Source: Bacteroidota bacterium
GTDB taxonomy: Bacteria > Bacteroidota > Bacteroidia > Bacteroidales > VadinHA17
Direction: 5' to 3'
DNA: 50,953 nucleotides
Assembly: GCA_018262715.1 (NCBI GenBank)
Contig: JADFDS010000016.1
Span: 1-50,953 of the forward strand
The notes under the pieces were generated by a model that worked only from the letters and a program-made list of their open reading frames with translations, ran no database searches and was not told the origin of the DNA. Shown piece by piece: positions 7,058 through 15,454 of this stretch. A program made the translations under genes and the position numbers. How positions within the stretch are numbered: the stretch's first letter is position 1; every line of letters starts with the position of its first letter.

Positions 7058-9916
7058 TTACTCAAACTTAACCTTTATTTCCTCCCCTGAATACGTAACC
7101 GATTTGTCGGGGGTTCGTCCGAAGTCAAGCTTCACAGCCTTATACTCAGATACCATTATGACATTTATGGTTCGCTCATGGAGCATTCCCTGGTATTCCC
7201 CCTCCCTTCTTCCGATGGTCAGGGTACGTTCAGCCTCGCTCCAGGTGAAGGGGATGAGGGTATAGGCTCCATCCTCATAATTATAATTGTCGCCCTCATC
7301 TTCATACAGCACAAAGGCGCCGTCAGCGCCGGCATAGACCCATAATGTGAGTGGATCAGCCTCCTTCTCCTCAGCATACTGAATTTCAGGCCCGGTCGGA
7401 ATGACCGATCCTTCCCTGGCGAACAGCGGCATCCATTCATAGGGAGCATCTGCTTCCGCAACTGTCCCTCCGGCGTAATGCCTTCCGGTGCGCACGTCAT
7501 ACCAGCCATACGCCGATGGCAGATATACCTTACGCGACCTTGCTTTATATTTCGTCACGGGATTGACCATGAGCGAAGGGCCGAACATATACTGGTCGGC
7601 AATGTCAAACACCGCAGTGTCAAGGCTGAAATCCATCGTCAGCCCTCTCATAATCGTGTAATCATTGAGCCATGCCTGTCCGGCGAGCGAGTAAATATAA
7701 GGCATAAACCTGTATCTCAGTTGGTTGTATTCAACCATTGTCTTATAGGCTATATGGTTTTCGGGAGCTGTGTTGTACATTTCCCTGAAGGGGAACTCGC
7801 CGTGTGAACGGAAGAGGGGTACAAATGCCCCGTACTGGTGCCACCGTGTCATCAGCTCGCGCCACTCGTCAAGGTCAGCCGGGGACGGATTATGATAGCG
7901 GCTCTCCACGGAGAAGCCTCCTATGTCCATGGTCCACCAGGGGATCCCTGACATCGAGAAGTTCAGTCCGCAGGGTATCTGTGCTGCCATGTCATGCCAC
8001 CTTGCAGCTATGTCACCGCTCCAGTTGGCAGCGGAGTAGCGCTGCAGACCTGCGAAGGCTGAACGGGTGAGGATGAAAACCCTGTTCTCCGGGTCAGTGG
8101 CCCGCTGTCCCTCAAAGACACCCTGAGCCTGCACGAGCGAATAGGCATTAAAGTACCTGTCTGCCGATCCGAGTGCTGTCGGACTCATCATTGCCTTGCG
8201 CTCATCCATGGGGAGGTTGGATGTTATATCCGGCTCCGTGGCGTCAAGCCACCAGGCGTCTATACCCTTGCTGTAGAGTGCGTTGTTGATCTGATCCCAG
8301 AACGCAGCCCTTGCATCAGCATTGAATGCATCGTAAAATGTGGAGAGGTATCCGATCCAGTCCTTGCGTTCCTTCTCAACGTTGCGCATGTAGAGATAAC
8401 CCTTGCTCTTCATGGCATCATAGTTTCCGGTGCCGACGTAGTATTTCGGCCAGACAGAGATCATGATTCTTGCGTTCAGGTCATCATGCAGTGTCCGGAT
8501 CATGCCGTCAGGATCAGGGAACCGGGTTGCATCAAACTGGTGATCACCCCATTTGTCTATCGGCCAGTATTGCCAGTCGAGAACGATGTTGTCAAACGGT
8601 ATGTTTCTCTTCCTGTACTCCCTGACAACACCAAGCAACTCCTCCTGGTTTGTGTATCGCTGGCGGCTCTGCCAGAATCCCATGGCCCATTTAGGCATCA
8701 CAGGGGCTTTCCCGGTTACGGTGCGATAACCCCTGATAACCTCATCCATGTTTTCGCCGCTGATGAAATAGTAGTCGATCTGGTCAGCCACCTCCGACCA
8801 GAACGAGATGCGCTGCTGTTCATCACCATCCTGGGGGGTGAGATACCTGAGGGCTATGTATGACTCGCCCCCGTCAGGTATCCACTCTATCTTCAGGGGA
8901 TAACGCCGGCCCTGTTCAACGTTCAGGGTGAAATAGTTGGTTGAGGCGTTCCAGCACTGGCGCCAGCGGTCAAAAAGCAGCCTGTCGTCAATCCAGAGTC
9001 TGGCATAACCTGCCGAGTTGAACATGAACTTGAAAATCCCTGTTGTGTCAGCCTCAAACGCCCCCTCCCAGATTACCTTTCCGTCTCCAAGGTTAAACCC
9101 TTCAGGAAATTCTGCAAGGTCGGGTATGAACTGGTAGCTTATCTCCCTTTCGTTCCGGGTGGTGAATACCTTCTTTCCTGTCTTCCGGTCAGCATACGTC
9201 GCTGTCAGACCGTTCTCGGCACCCTGGCTGTCATAAAGTTTCAGGGAGGAGAGTTCGTTCCAGTCGCGGATGTCGCCATATTTTGTCCTCGAGTTATTGT
9301 CCCAGAGGATCCCGTAGTTGCGGTTAGAGATAATGAATGGTACCACTGCCAGAGTGTTATATTGAAAGAGATCAGCGTCTTTCCCCTTCAGGTTCATGAA
9401 AGAGGTCTGGTTGGCTCCGAGGCCGTAGATGGCTTCATCGGGATAAGACTCAAACTGCTGCCTGACGGTGTAACCTTTTTCACCAATTGCCATGACAGGC
9501 ATGAAGCTCCTCCCACTGCCATCCAGTTCAGAGAGAAAGACAGTTCCGTCATTATCGGTAAATACCACTCCTCCCGTCTTCAGTGACACCTCGGCGCTGA
9601 GCGATGAAGTGCTGATGGTTACCAGCCCGTCACCCTTCTCGATGGTAAAATCCATATTGTCATCAGGCTGCGCCACAGCCATGAGGCTGGCTGTTTCCGG
9701 AAACTCACCGGAAGGAACTGCAGAAACCCGTATTATCCTTTCATTTATCACAACAAGCCTCACAGCCTGACCGGGATGGTCAGACTTACCGTTCAGCCGA
9801 ATGATGACCCCGTTATCAGTCCGTTCGTATGGTGTCCTGGAGCACGACTGGTTCGCCAGGGCCGCGATGAGTGCCGTTACTGTAAACAGTACAGTCAGTG
9901 ATCGTCTCATTTTCAT
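7058..9916 (-). CDS. GH31 alpha-glycosidase (alpha-xylosidase type) with PA14 insert
   Basis: The 952-residue exported enzyme has a hydrophobic N-terminus followed by Cys25 (weak lipobox, ANQSC). It shows an N-terminal beta-sandwich, an inserted PA14 domain at about residues 265-360 (VIWEGAFEADTTGIFKF, YARLWIDDRLLFDRW, YPLKIEWIPDGG), the GH31 barrel from about 395 and C-terminal beta domains. The nucleophile is Asp558 in WWLDATEPD and the acid/base Asp635 in NWSGDIAARW. GH31 enzymes with a PA14 insert at this place are typically alpha-xylosidases from xyloglucan loci, so removal of alpha-xylose from xyloglucan oligosaccharides is the leading guess; alpha-glucosidase or alpha-galactosidase activity cannot be excluded. 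It starts 9 bases after the GH26 gene and precedes the esterase. Confidence 0.9.
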   Translation of the reverse strand: MKMRRSLTVLFTVTALIAALANQSCSRTPYERTDNGVIIRLNGKSDHPGQAVRLVVINERIIRVSAVPSGEFPETASLMAVAQPDDNMDFTIEKGDGLVTISTSSLSAEVSLKTGGVVFTDNDGTVFLSELDGSGRSFMPVMAIGEKGYTVRQQFESYPDEAIYGLGANQTSFMNLKGKDADLFQYNTLAVVPFIISNRNYGILWDNNSRTKYGDIRDWNELSSLKLYDSQGAENGLTATYADRKTGKKVFTTRNEREISYQFIPDLAEFPEGFNLGDGKVIWEGAFEADTTGIFKFMFNSAGYARLWIDDRLLFDRWRQCWNASTNYFTLNVEQGRRYPLKIEWIPDGGESYIALRYLTPQDGDEQQRISFWSEVADQIDYYFISGENMDEVIRGYRTVTGKAPVMPKWAMGFWQSRQRYTNQEELLGVVREYRKRNIPFDNIVLDWQYWPIDKWGDHQFDATRFPDPDGMIRTLHDDLNARIMISVWPKYYVGTGNYDAMKSKGYLYMRNVEKERKDWIGYLSTFYDAFNADARAAFWDQINNALYSKGIDAWWLDATEPDITSNLPMDERKAMMSPTALGSADRYFNAYSLVQAQGVFEGQRATDPENRVFILTRSAFAGLQRYSAANWSGDIAARWHDMAAQIPCGLNFSMSGIPWWTMDIGGFSVESRYHNPSPADLDEWRELMTRWHQYGAFVPLFRSHGEFPFREMYNTAPENHIAYKTMVEYNQLRYRFMPYIYSLAGQAWLNDYTIMRGLTMDFSLDTAVFDIADQYMFGPSLMVNPVTKYKARSRKVYLPSAYGWYDVRTGRHYAGGTVAEADAPYEWMPLFAREGSVIPTGPEIQYAEEKEADPLTLWVYAGADGAFVLYEDEGDNYNYEDGAYTLIPFTWSEAERTLTIGRREGEYQGMLHERTINVIMVSEYKAVKLDFGRTPDKSVTYSGEEIKVKFE

Positions 9917-9925
9917 ATCGGGTTA

Positions 9926-12900
9926 TTATTTGATTATCAATTTCCTTGTTACAGTGTAGTTATCTCCGAATAAAGTTACCAGGTAAATACCGGAAACAAA
10001 GTCTGTGTCAAGGGTAACCTCATGTTCTCCACGACCTGTTTCCCTGCTCAGCAGAAGGTTTCCGCGAAGATCGCTGATCTCCATTCTGCTGACATGATCA
10101 GGCATACCGGTGACGGTGAAGTTACCTTCGGAGGGATTAGGCCAGATTGTGACAGAATCGTCAGACCTTACCGGGTCAGCGGAAGTCACCTCGTTACTGA
10201 TGGCCAGCTGCCTTGTGCCGGGCTCAACCAGAATATAGACGGCCGAAAGGGGAGGAAGATTTATCCTTATCTCATCGCCGATAACAACCGCATCCGCCCT
10301 GATTGTTTCATAGCTGTCAGGACCTCCGGCCGTCAGTGTGCCGCCGGTGCCGTTGACGAACACCTTCCTTGAGAAATCCTGCCCCTCTGTCCCTGTAAGA
10401 GTATAGGTGTAGAAGCGGTCACCAACCCCGTAATCCTTCAGGTTAAGGCGAACCACCTTGTGAACCTTGGTTGTATTGACAATTGAAGCGCCCAGGTGGC
10501 CGGAGCTGAATGCCGTAGGTGTGATGACCACTCCCTGGGCGCCGGTGACTGTTGATCTCAGCAGCACATCACCGGTATGCCGGCGCATGTAATAAAGATG
10601 ATAAAATGCCGGGTGAGGTGTGTAATTAGGTATAAACGGCTCATTGTATGAGTACATTCCGTGGTCATTGCCATTATCCCAGCCGTTGGCAAGGTCCCAG
10701 CGGCAGGCGGCACCGTAGCCTGTCCTGATCATCTCGCCAGTGACGAGGACTGCCTGCATGCCGTTGGCGTGGGAGACAGGCTGGTTTGAGCCGACCGCAA
10801 AGATGTTGTATTCCGTCAGAGCCACCGGCAACTGCGGCATTCCGGCGGCAGCAACGGCGTTCCAGACATAGTTTTTGTATCCTTCCGTGTTTTTGTAGGA
10901 ATTCAGGACTGTTGCCACATCAGAGTCTGTGTTCCATGGTGTATAATAGCTGTGGACAATATAAAAATCTGCCAGGTCACCAACCCGGGAGGCTACGCCG
11001 GTGTTCCACGATGAATGTGTTGAGGCGGCTTCAACCATAACAACTCCAATCTTTATATCGAAGCCTGTCTCTGCGGCCGCAGCCCTCATGGAGTCAATGA
11101 AAACCCTGCAGTGCTGCCCGTATAGCTGAGGGGTTATGTATTCAGGCTGCCCGTCCTTGTTGAGTGAACGGTCAATCCGGTAACCGGCCTCCCAGTTGCC
11201 ATACACTTCGTTCCCTATCTCCCAGAACTTTGTCCTGCCCCTGTCATACCGGACCCAGTCAGCTGCCATATGGGCGGCCTGTGCTACCGGATCGGCGCTT
11301 GTCCCGTACCTTGCATAACCATAGTTGACGGTGAGCATTCCGGTAATGTTCGCCTTGCTCAGTATGCTGTAGAATGAATCAACATGCATAGTCCAGTTCT
11401 CCGCCCTCTGGCCGTACCAGGGCCAGCTTTTGTTGGTGGGATCGTTGAGAAGAGTTTCCGGCACATCCGGCGGCCTTGTATTCCTGTTCCAGAAGAAGGC
11501 ATCGGAGGTGCTTCCTCCCGGCCCGCGCATAACTCCCTGGTCGCGGTTGGTGATGTTCTTCATCAGGGTGGCATTGTCAGACATCGGCCCGGTCCAGAGA
11601 TTGGCATTGTCACCGAAGAGATACGGTGATACCAGCGTAACCGTGTCAGAGCAGTCAACAGTAACGGCTACGGTAACCGGATCGGTGACTGCAGGCACAT
11701 CGGTATAGTCAGGTACTACAGCTGTCCTCGGTTTCCATCCGTTCATGAAGAAACCCTGCGGGAAATTACTGTAGTCAGGCTCGTCACTCAGCGGGTAGTT
11801 CTTCAGGTCAGGCATCTCGTCGAGGGTGACCACATAGTCATGAGACATGACCTTTTGCCAGTGGCTGAGCGGATTCTTGATGCCGTCACGTATGAAAGAG
11901 CCGTACCAGGGCATGAACCACGACCAGTGGGCCCCGTCAGCCATAAGCCTTTCAGGATCCGGAACGGGGCCGTTCTCGCTCAGGGTGACAAGTTTTCTGC
12001 CGCCAAACTTCTCCTTTATTGCATCATATGTAAGCAGTTGTGAGCTGAAGTCACCGTCAGCTGCATAGATGTCAGCGCCCAGGATATCTACATATTCATC
12101 ACCGGGATACCATTCAAGGTTGTCAGGAGCGGCATCGGTTGTCCATACCCAGATAAGGTTTTTCAGGCCATGATAATTCACCAGGCGGTCAAACATGAGC
12201 CGCCAGAGCGCCTTGCATGGTTCCGGACCTTTTGCGCCCCACCAGAACCACCTGCCGGAGGCCTCGTGAAGCGGTCTGAAAAGGACAGGAATTTTATCGG
12301 CGTTAAGTTGCTTCAGGTAACCGGCTATGATGTCGATGTCACTCAGCATCGCCTGGTATTCCGCAGAGGTGGTTTCTGTGATCTTTGAGATGTCAAACGA
12401 TGTGCCCGACGTATAAAACTCCTCAGTGGCCCTTGAGGGGTCACGCCAGTGCCAGCATATAGCCACAAGGCCATTGCGGTTGTACCAGTTCCTGGCCTCA
12501 TTCACCACTACCGATTTGTCATACCAGCTGTAGTTGCGGGTATGGTTCATAAAGTCCAGTCCTGTCAGCGCCGGGTACCTTCCTGTCTGGGCAAACAGCC
12601 ATTCAGCCTCTTCCTTTGCGTTGAGGCTCATGGCGCCTGAGTGAATCCTGTGCGTGAAGCTGTCCATCAGGTAACTCCAGAGCATTCGGGTCTCACGGTG
12701 AGGCGCCTGGGTTGAGAGCTTATACGGCAGCAGAACACTGACATCGGGCTTCGTATCGGGTTCAATGCGGAAATAGTCAAGCAGGAACCAGCCCCAGCTC
12801 TTTGTAATTGAAATGGTATTGCTGCCCTCCTTAAGCCTAACTCTTCCGCAGGCTGTCTCAGTGAAGGCAGGGGAAGCCGGAAAGGAGGCCTCAATACTGT

Positions 12901-13192
12901 TGCTGTTGATTGTGAGGATATTCTTTTTATCGCCGTAAGGTCCGGCGTAACCTATATAAAGATCGTAATTGCCGGCTGCAGACAGGTTGAATGTAACTGC
13001 CGCTTTGTCACCGTCATTTTCGAATATCCCCGCATAGCCGGTACCCGAAAATCCTGCAACGGTTGTCTGCACGGAAACAGATCCGGTCAGGGTGCCGTTC
13101 TCGGCTTCATATTTCGTTCCCTGTGCAGGAGCTGGTCCGGCGCCTGACAAAAGCAAAACAACAGGCAACACTAACCTGGTAAAAAGTCTCAT
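9926..13192 (-). CDS. Multi-module secreted enzyme: CBM35 - GH26 mannanase - GH51-like clan A hydrolase - T9SS sorting domain
   Basis: The 1088-residue protein has a Sec signal peptide (cleaved near APAQG, residue 24), a CBM35-like domain (about 27-146; KYEAENGTL, then SWGWFLLDYFRIEP), a GH26 domain (about 160-470; acid/base Glu310 in FRPLHEASG, nucleophile Glu406 in TLSENGPVPD), a linker, a second catalytic domain (about 510-1000) and a type IX secretion C-terminal domain (about 1013-1088; WPNPSEGNF, GIYLVTL, KLIIK). The second catalytic domain has acid/base Glu662 in FWEIGNEVYG and nucleophile Glu794 in ALTEYN with a trailing beta-domain, resembling GH51 endoglucanase/arabinofuranosidase-type enzymes; family assignment is tentative. 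The architecture predicts a surface or secreted glucomannan-degrading enzyme cutting mannan and a second linkage. It follows the glycan-binding protein genes after a 100-base gap holding a strong hairpin, and starts the enzyme part of the operon. Confidence 0.88.
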   Translation of the reverse strand: MRLFTRLVLPVVLLLSGAGPAPAQGTKYEAENGTLTGSVSVQTTVAGFSGTGYAGIFENDGDKAAVTFNLSAAGNYDLYIGYAGPYGDKKNILTINSNSIEASFPASPAFTETACGRVRLKEGSNTISITKSWGWFLLDYFRIEPDTKPDVSVLLPYKLSTQAPHRETRMLWSYLMDSFTHRIHSGAMSLNAKEEAEWLFAQTGRYPALTGLDFMNHTRNYSWYDKSVVVNEARNWYNRNGLVAICWHWRDPSRATEEFYTSGTSFDISKITETTSAEYQAMLSDIDIIAGYLKQLNADKIPVLFRPLHEASGRWFWWGAKGPEPCKALWRLMFDRLVNYHGLKNLIWVWTTDAAPDNLEWYPGDEYVDILGADIYAADGDFSSQLLTYDAIKEKFGGRKLVTLSENGPVPDPERLMADGAHWSWFMPWYGSFIRDGIKNPLSHWQKVMSHDYVVTLDEMPDLKNYPLSDEPDYSNFPQGFFMNGWKPRTAVVPDYTDVPAVTDPVTVAVTVDCSDTVTLVSPYLFGDNANLWTGPMSDNATLMKNITNRDQGVMRGPGGSTSDAFFWNRNTRPPDVPETLLNDPTNKSWPWYGQRAENWTMHVDSFYSILSKANITGMLTVNYGYARYGTSADPVAQAAHMAADWVRYDRGRTKFWEIGNEVYGNWEAGYRIDRSLNKDGQPEYITPQLYGQHCRVFIDSMRAAAAETGFDIKIGVVMVEAASTHSSWNTGVASRVGDLADFYIVHSYYTPWNTDSDVATVLNSYKNTEGYKNYVWNAVAAAGMPQLPVALTEYNIFAVGSNQPVSHANGMQAVLVTGEMIRTGYGAACRWDLANGWDNGNDHGMYSYNEPFIPNYTPHPAFYHLYYMRRHTGDVLLRSTVTGAQGVVITPTAFSSGHLGASIVNTTKVHKVVRLNLKDYGVGDRFYTYTLTGTEGQDFSRKVFVNGTGGTLTAGGPDSYETIRADAVVIGDEIRINLPPLSAVYILVEPGTRQLAISNEVTSADPVRSDDSVTIWPNPSEGNFTVTGMPDHVSRMEISDLRGNLLLSRETGRGEHEVTLDTDFVSGIYLVTLFGDNYTVTRKLIIK

Positions 13193-13208
13193 CCGGTAAA
13201 ATTGCTCT

Positions 13209-13269
13209 CTTTGTTTTTGAAAAACAAAGGGTATCTCAATTTAGTGATAAAATCTGAGATACCCTTTGT
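13209..13269 (-). terminator. Intra-operon 15-bp hairpin with U-rich tail and competing alternative stem
   Basis: ACAAAGGGTATCTCA (13224-13238) and TGAGATACCCTTTGT (13255-13269) are exact reverse complements with a 16-base loop. On the minus-strand transcript the second arm ends in UUUGU and is followed by UUUUC, so it looks like an intrinsic terminator between the binding-protein and enzyme genes. Just downstream, AAAAACAAAG (complement of 13209-13218) can pair with the CUUUGUUUUU that forms the terminator's 3' base and U-tract (complement of 13220-13229), giving a mutually exclusive alternative. Whether it terminates, processes or protects the mRNA is inference. Confidence 0.65.
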
Positions 13270-13292
13270 ATCAGGTATAAGGGAATATCAAA

Positions 13293-15431
13293 TTAGTTTA
13301 TCGGTTCAAAGCGAACATTATCAATTCCCATGTTAACTTTTACGGAAACACCATGACTCCATATCATTCCGAATTCACTTCCGCCGAGAGCGGCATCAGG
13401 AATAGATGCTGTGCCATCATCGGTCTTGAATCCTGTCAGCGGACATGTAACAGTAATCCATCCGGTGGTCTTAAATCCTCCGGCAACGCCGTTCCATGGC
13501 TGGAAGTGATAGAAGTAGCTTCCCAGCCTTATGCGGAGGTCGCCTTCGGTTATGGCTTCGCGAACGTTTATGTCAAACCTGACTGCCCAGGTGTTGACAT
13601 CGACGCCGGTTGTCACGAAGTTATTGCTGCCGTTGCGGAAGAAGAGACCGTCCCACCATCCGGAGCCACCCATACCGTTGATATTCCAGTATGGAGTTCC
13701 GTCTGCCGAGCTGGCCGGATCATTAAGGATTCCGCTTCCGATGGCATTGCCCCACCATGAGTCCTTACCCGTACCGTTGAAGTCAAAGAAGCAGAATGTC
13801 TGGTTAAGTACCGGATCAGTTCCTCCGAAGTAAAGTTCAGGGAAGAATCCCTCTTCTCCCTCATAAGTCACAAGCCTTATTGTGCCGGTGCCAAAGGTGA
13901 CATCTTCAGGTACATATACTTCGATCCGAGTATCGCTCTTCGATCCGTAAGCAGTTGCTTTCTTTTCGCCCGGGAATATGAGTTCCTTGACAAGGAGCAT
14001 GTTGGTGCCATTGATTGTCAGTATTTTACCGGGTTCGCCGCGTGTTTCGGTGTATGAACCGAACGTCGGAAGATTGGCAAGAAGGGTAAAGTCAATGGCA
14101 GATACAACCTGAGTGCCGTTTTTGGTCACGATGGTGATCTTGCCTGTCTTGGCACCAACTGGGACTGTAACTGCCAGGGATGTTCCTGTTCTTGTCCCGA
14201 TTGAGCCTTCCAGGCCACCTGTGAATATTACCTTGGTCACCAGGTCAAGATCAGTACCTGAAAGTGTGACGGTGGAGTTGGCCCTTGCCGAGGTGGGACT
14301 GAACGATGAGAATGCGGGAACGATCATCGTAAGATTGGGTCCGGCAATCTCCTTGTCAGCCTTCGTGACGAAGGTCACAACACCGTCGACAGCGTCATCG
14401 GGAACTGTCACAAGGATCTGTGTGGCTGTGCCGCCTGCCTTTATTGTTCCCTGTTTGTCGCCGCCGAAAATGACATGGTCAACCAGGTCGAGATTGGTAC
14501 CGGTGACTGTAATATCCTGACCGTTTTTAAGCGTCACCGGGGTGACGGAGACGGTCGGGACAACCATTACCAGGTCTGTTGCTGTGCTCACCTCGACACC
14601 TGAAGCCGGCACCAGGATAACCTTGCCGTCCTTCGTGTCAGCCGGTACAGCCAGAACAATCTGTGTGGCGGTGCGCGAGACGAAATTCGCTGCTTCAATC
14701 ACTTTTCCGCCGCCGAGCTTGACTGAGAGCACCAGGTCAAGGTTGGTACCGGCAATCGTGAGATTGGTGCCGGCCTTGACGGGATTCGGAGTCACGGTTG
14801 TAAATGCAGGCAGGGTTACTGTGAGGGTTGATGCTGAGTACACTATTATTGGCTCCTCAGCACCGTTTGATACTGCAATCTTTCCTGTCTGGGCTTCTGC
14901 AGGCACAACCAGCTTTATCTCGGTGCGTGTATGACTGGTGAAGTCATCTTCGGTAACCGTAACACGGTCAGTGAGAATCACCTCCTCCACGAGGTTCAGG
15001 TAATCGCCTGTGATTGTCAGTTCGTCTCCCGCCTTGACTGTTGCAGGAGTCAAACCGGCGATGGAGATAGGCTCCGAGAAACCGATTGTGGTCTTTGTGG
15101 TGATATCACCGTCAGGCGTTTTCAGCACCACATAACCGGGCACGGCTTCCTGGGGTACGGTGAGTGTCAGCAGTCGGGCTTCCTTTTTTGTGAATGTAGA
15201 AATGGTGATATTGTCAGGCAGAATCACTGCCGTCACCTTATCAAGGTTCAGCCCGATGAATTTCAGTTCAGCTCCCCTGGCTATGGGCATTGGCCCGAAG
15301 CTCTGGAGAACCACCTTGGTATCTTCCTCTTCCTTCCCCTCGCATGAGGTGAACAGAAGACCGGCACCCACCACGCATATTGTCGCGAAGAGAAGCGCCC
15401 AGTTGCGGAATTTTATTTGAATCTTATGCAT
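13293..15431 (-). CDS. Surface glycan-binding lipoprotein with six TIG/IPT-like repeats
   Basis: The 712-residue lipoprotein (lipobox LFTSC, Cys30, followed by acidic EGKEEED typical of surface-exported Bacteroidota lipoproteins) has six tandem TIG/IPT Ig-like domains of about 80-85 residues from about 40 to 530; each carries a version of GTNLDLVxxVIF. A C-terminal domain (about 545-712) is rich in Trp and Tyr (DSWWGN, GSGWWDGLFF, YFYHFQPWNG) and resembles the glycan-binding C-terminal domain of SGBP-B proteins from SusCD loci. The stack of Ig domains would hold the binding domain away from the membrane. It has no catalytic motif. It is cotranscribed with susC and susD and followed by the hairpin at 13209-13269. 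At DNA level the repeats share near-identical stretches, for example around 14240, 14476 and 14728. Confidence 0.88.
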   Translation of the reverse strand: MHKIQIKFRNWALLFATICVVGAGLLFTSCEGKEEEDTKVVLQSFGPMPIARGAELKFIGLNLDKVTAVILPDNITISTFTKKEARLLTLTVPQEAVPGYVVLKTPDGDITTKTTIGFSEPISIAGLTPATVKAGDELTITGDYLNLVEEVILTDRVTVTEDDFTSHTRTEIKLVVPAEAQTGKIAVSNGAEEPIIVYSASTLTVTLPAFTTVTPNPVKAGTNLTIAGTNLDLVLSVKLGGGKVIEAANFVSRTATQIVLAVPADTKDGKVILVPASGVEVSTATDLVMVVPTVSVTPVTLKNGQDITVTGTNLDLVDHVIFGGDKQGTIKAGGTATQILVTVPDDAVDGVVTFVTKADKEIAGPNLTMIVPAFSSFSPTSARANSTVTLSGTDLDLVTKVIFTGGLEGSIGTRTGTSLAVTVPVGAKTGKITIVTKNGTQVVSAIDFTLLANLPTFGSYTETRGEPGKILTINGTNMLLVKELIFPGEKKATAYGSKSDTRIEVYVPEDVTFGTGTIRLVTYEGEEGFFPELYFGGTDPVLNQTFCFFDFNGTGKDSWWGNAIGSGILNDPASSADGTPYWNINGMGGSGWWDGLFFRNGSNNFVTTGVDVNTWAVRFDINVREAITEGDLRIRLGSYFYHFQPWNGVAGGFKTTGWITVTCPLTGFKTDDGTASIPDAALGGSEFGMIWSHGVSVKVNMGIDNVRFEPIN

Positions 15432-15454
15432 TGCAATTCTTTTTTCGGTTGATG

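Noticed and set aside
2832-9916. Many long plus-strand reading frames opposite the GH2, CE7 and GH31 genes (for example 6321-7265).
   Set aside because: They are mirror frames of well-supported minus-strand enzymes, have no signal, motif or promoter, and their composition follows the complementary gene.
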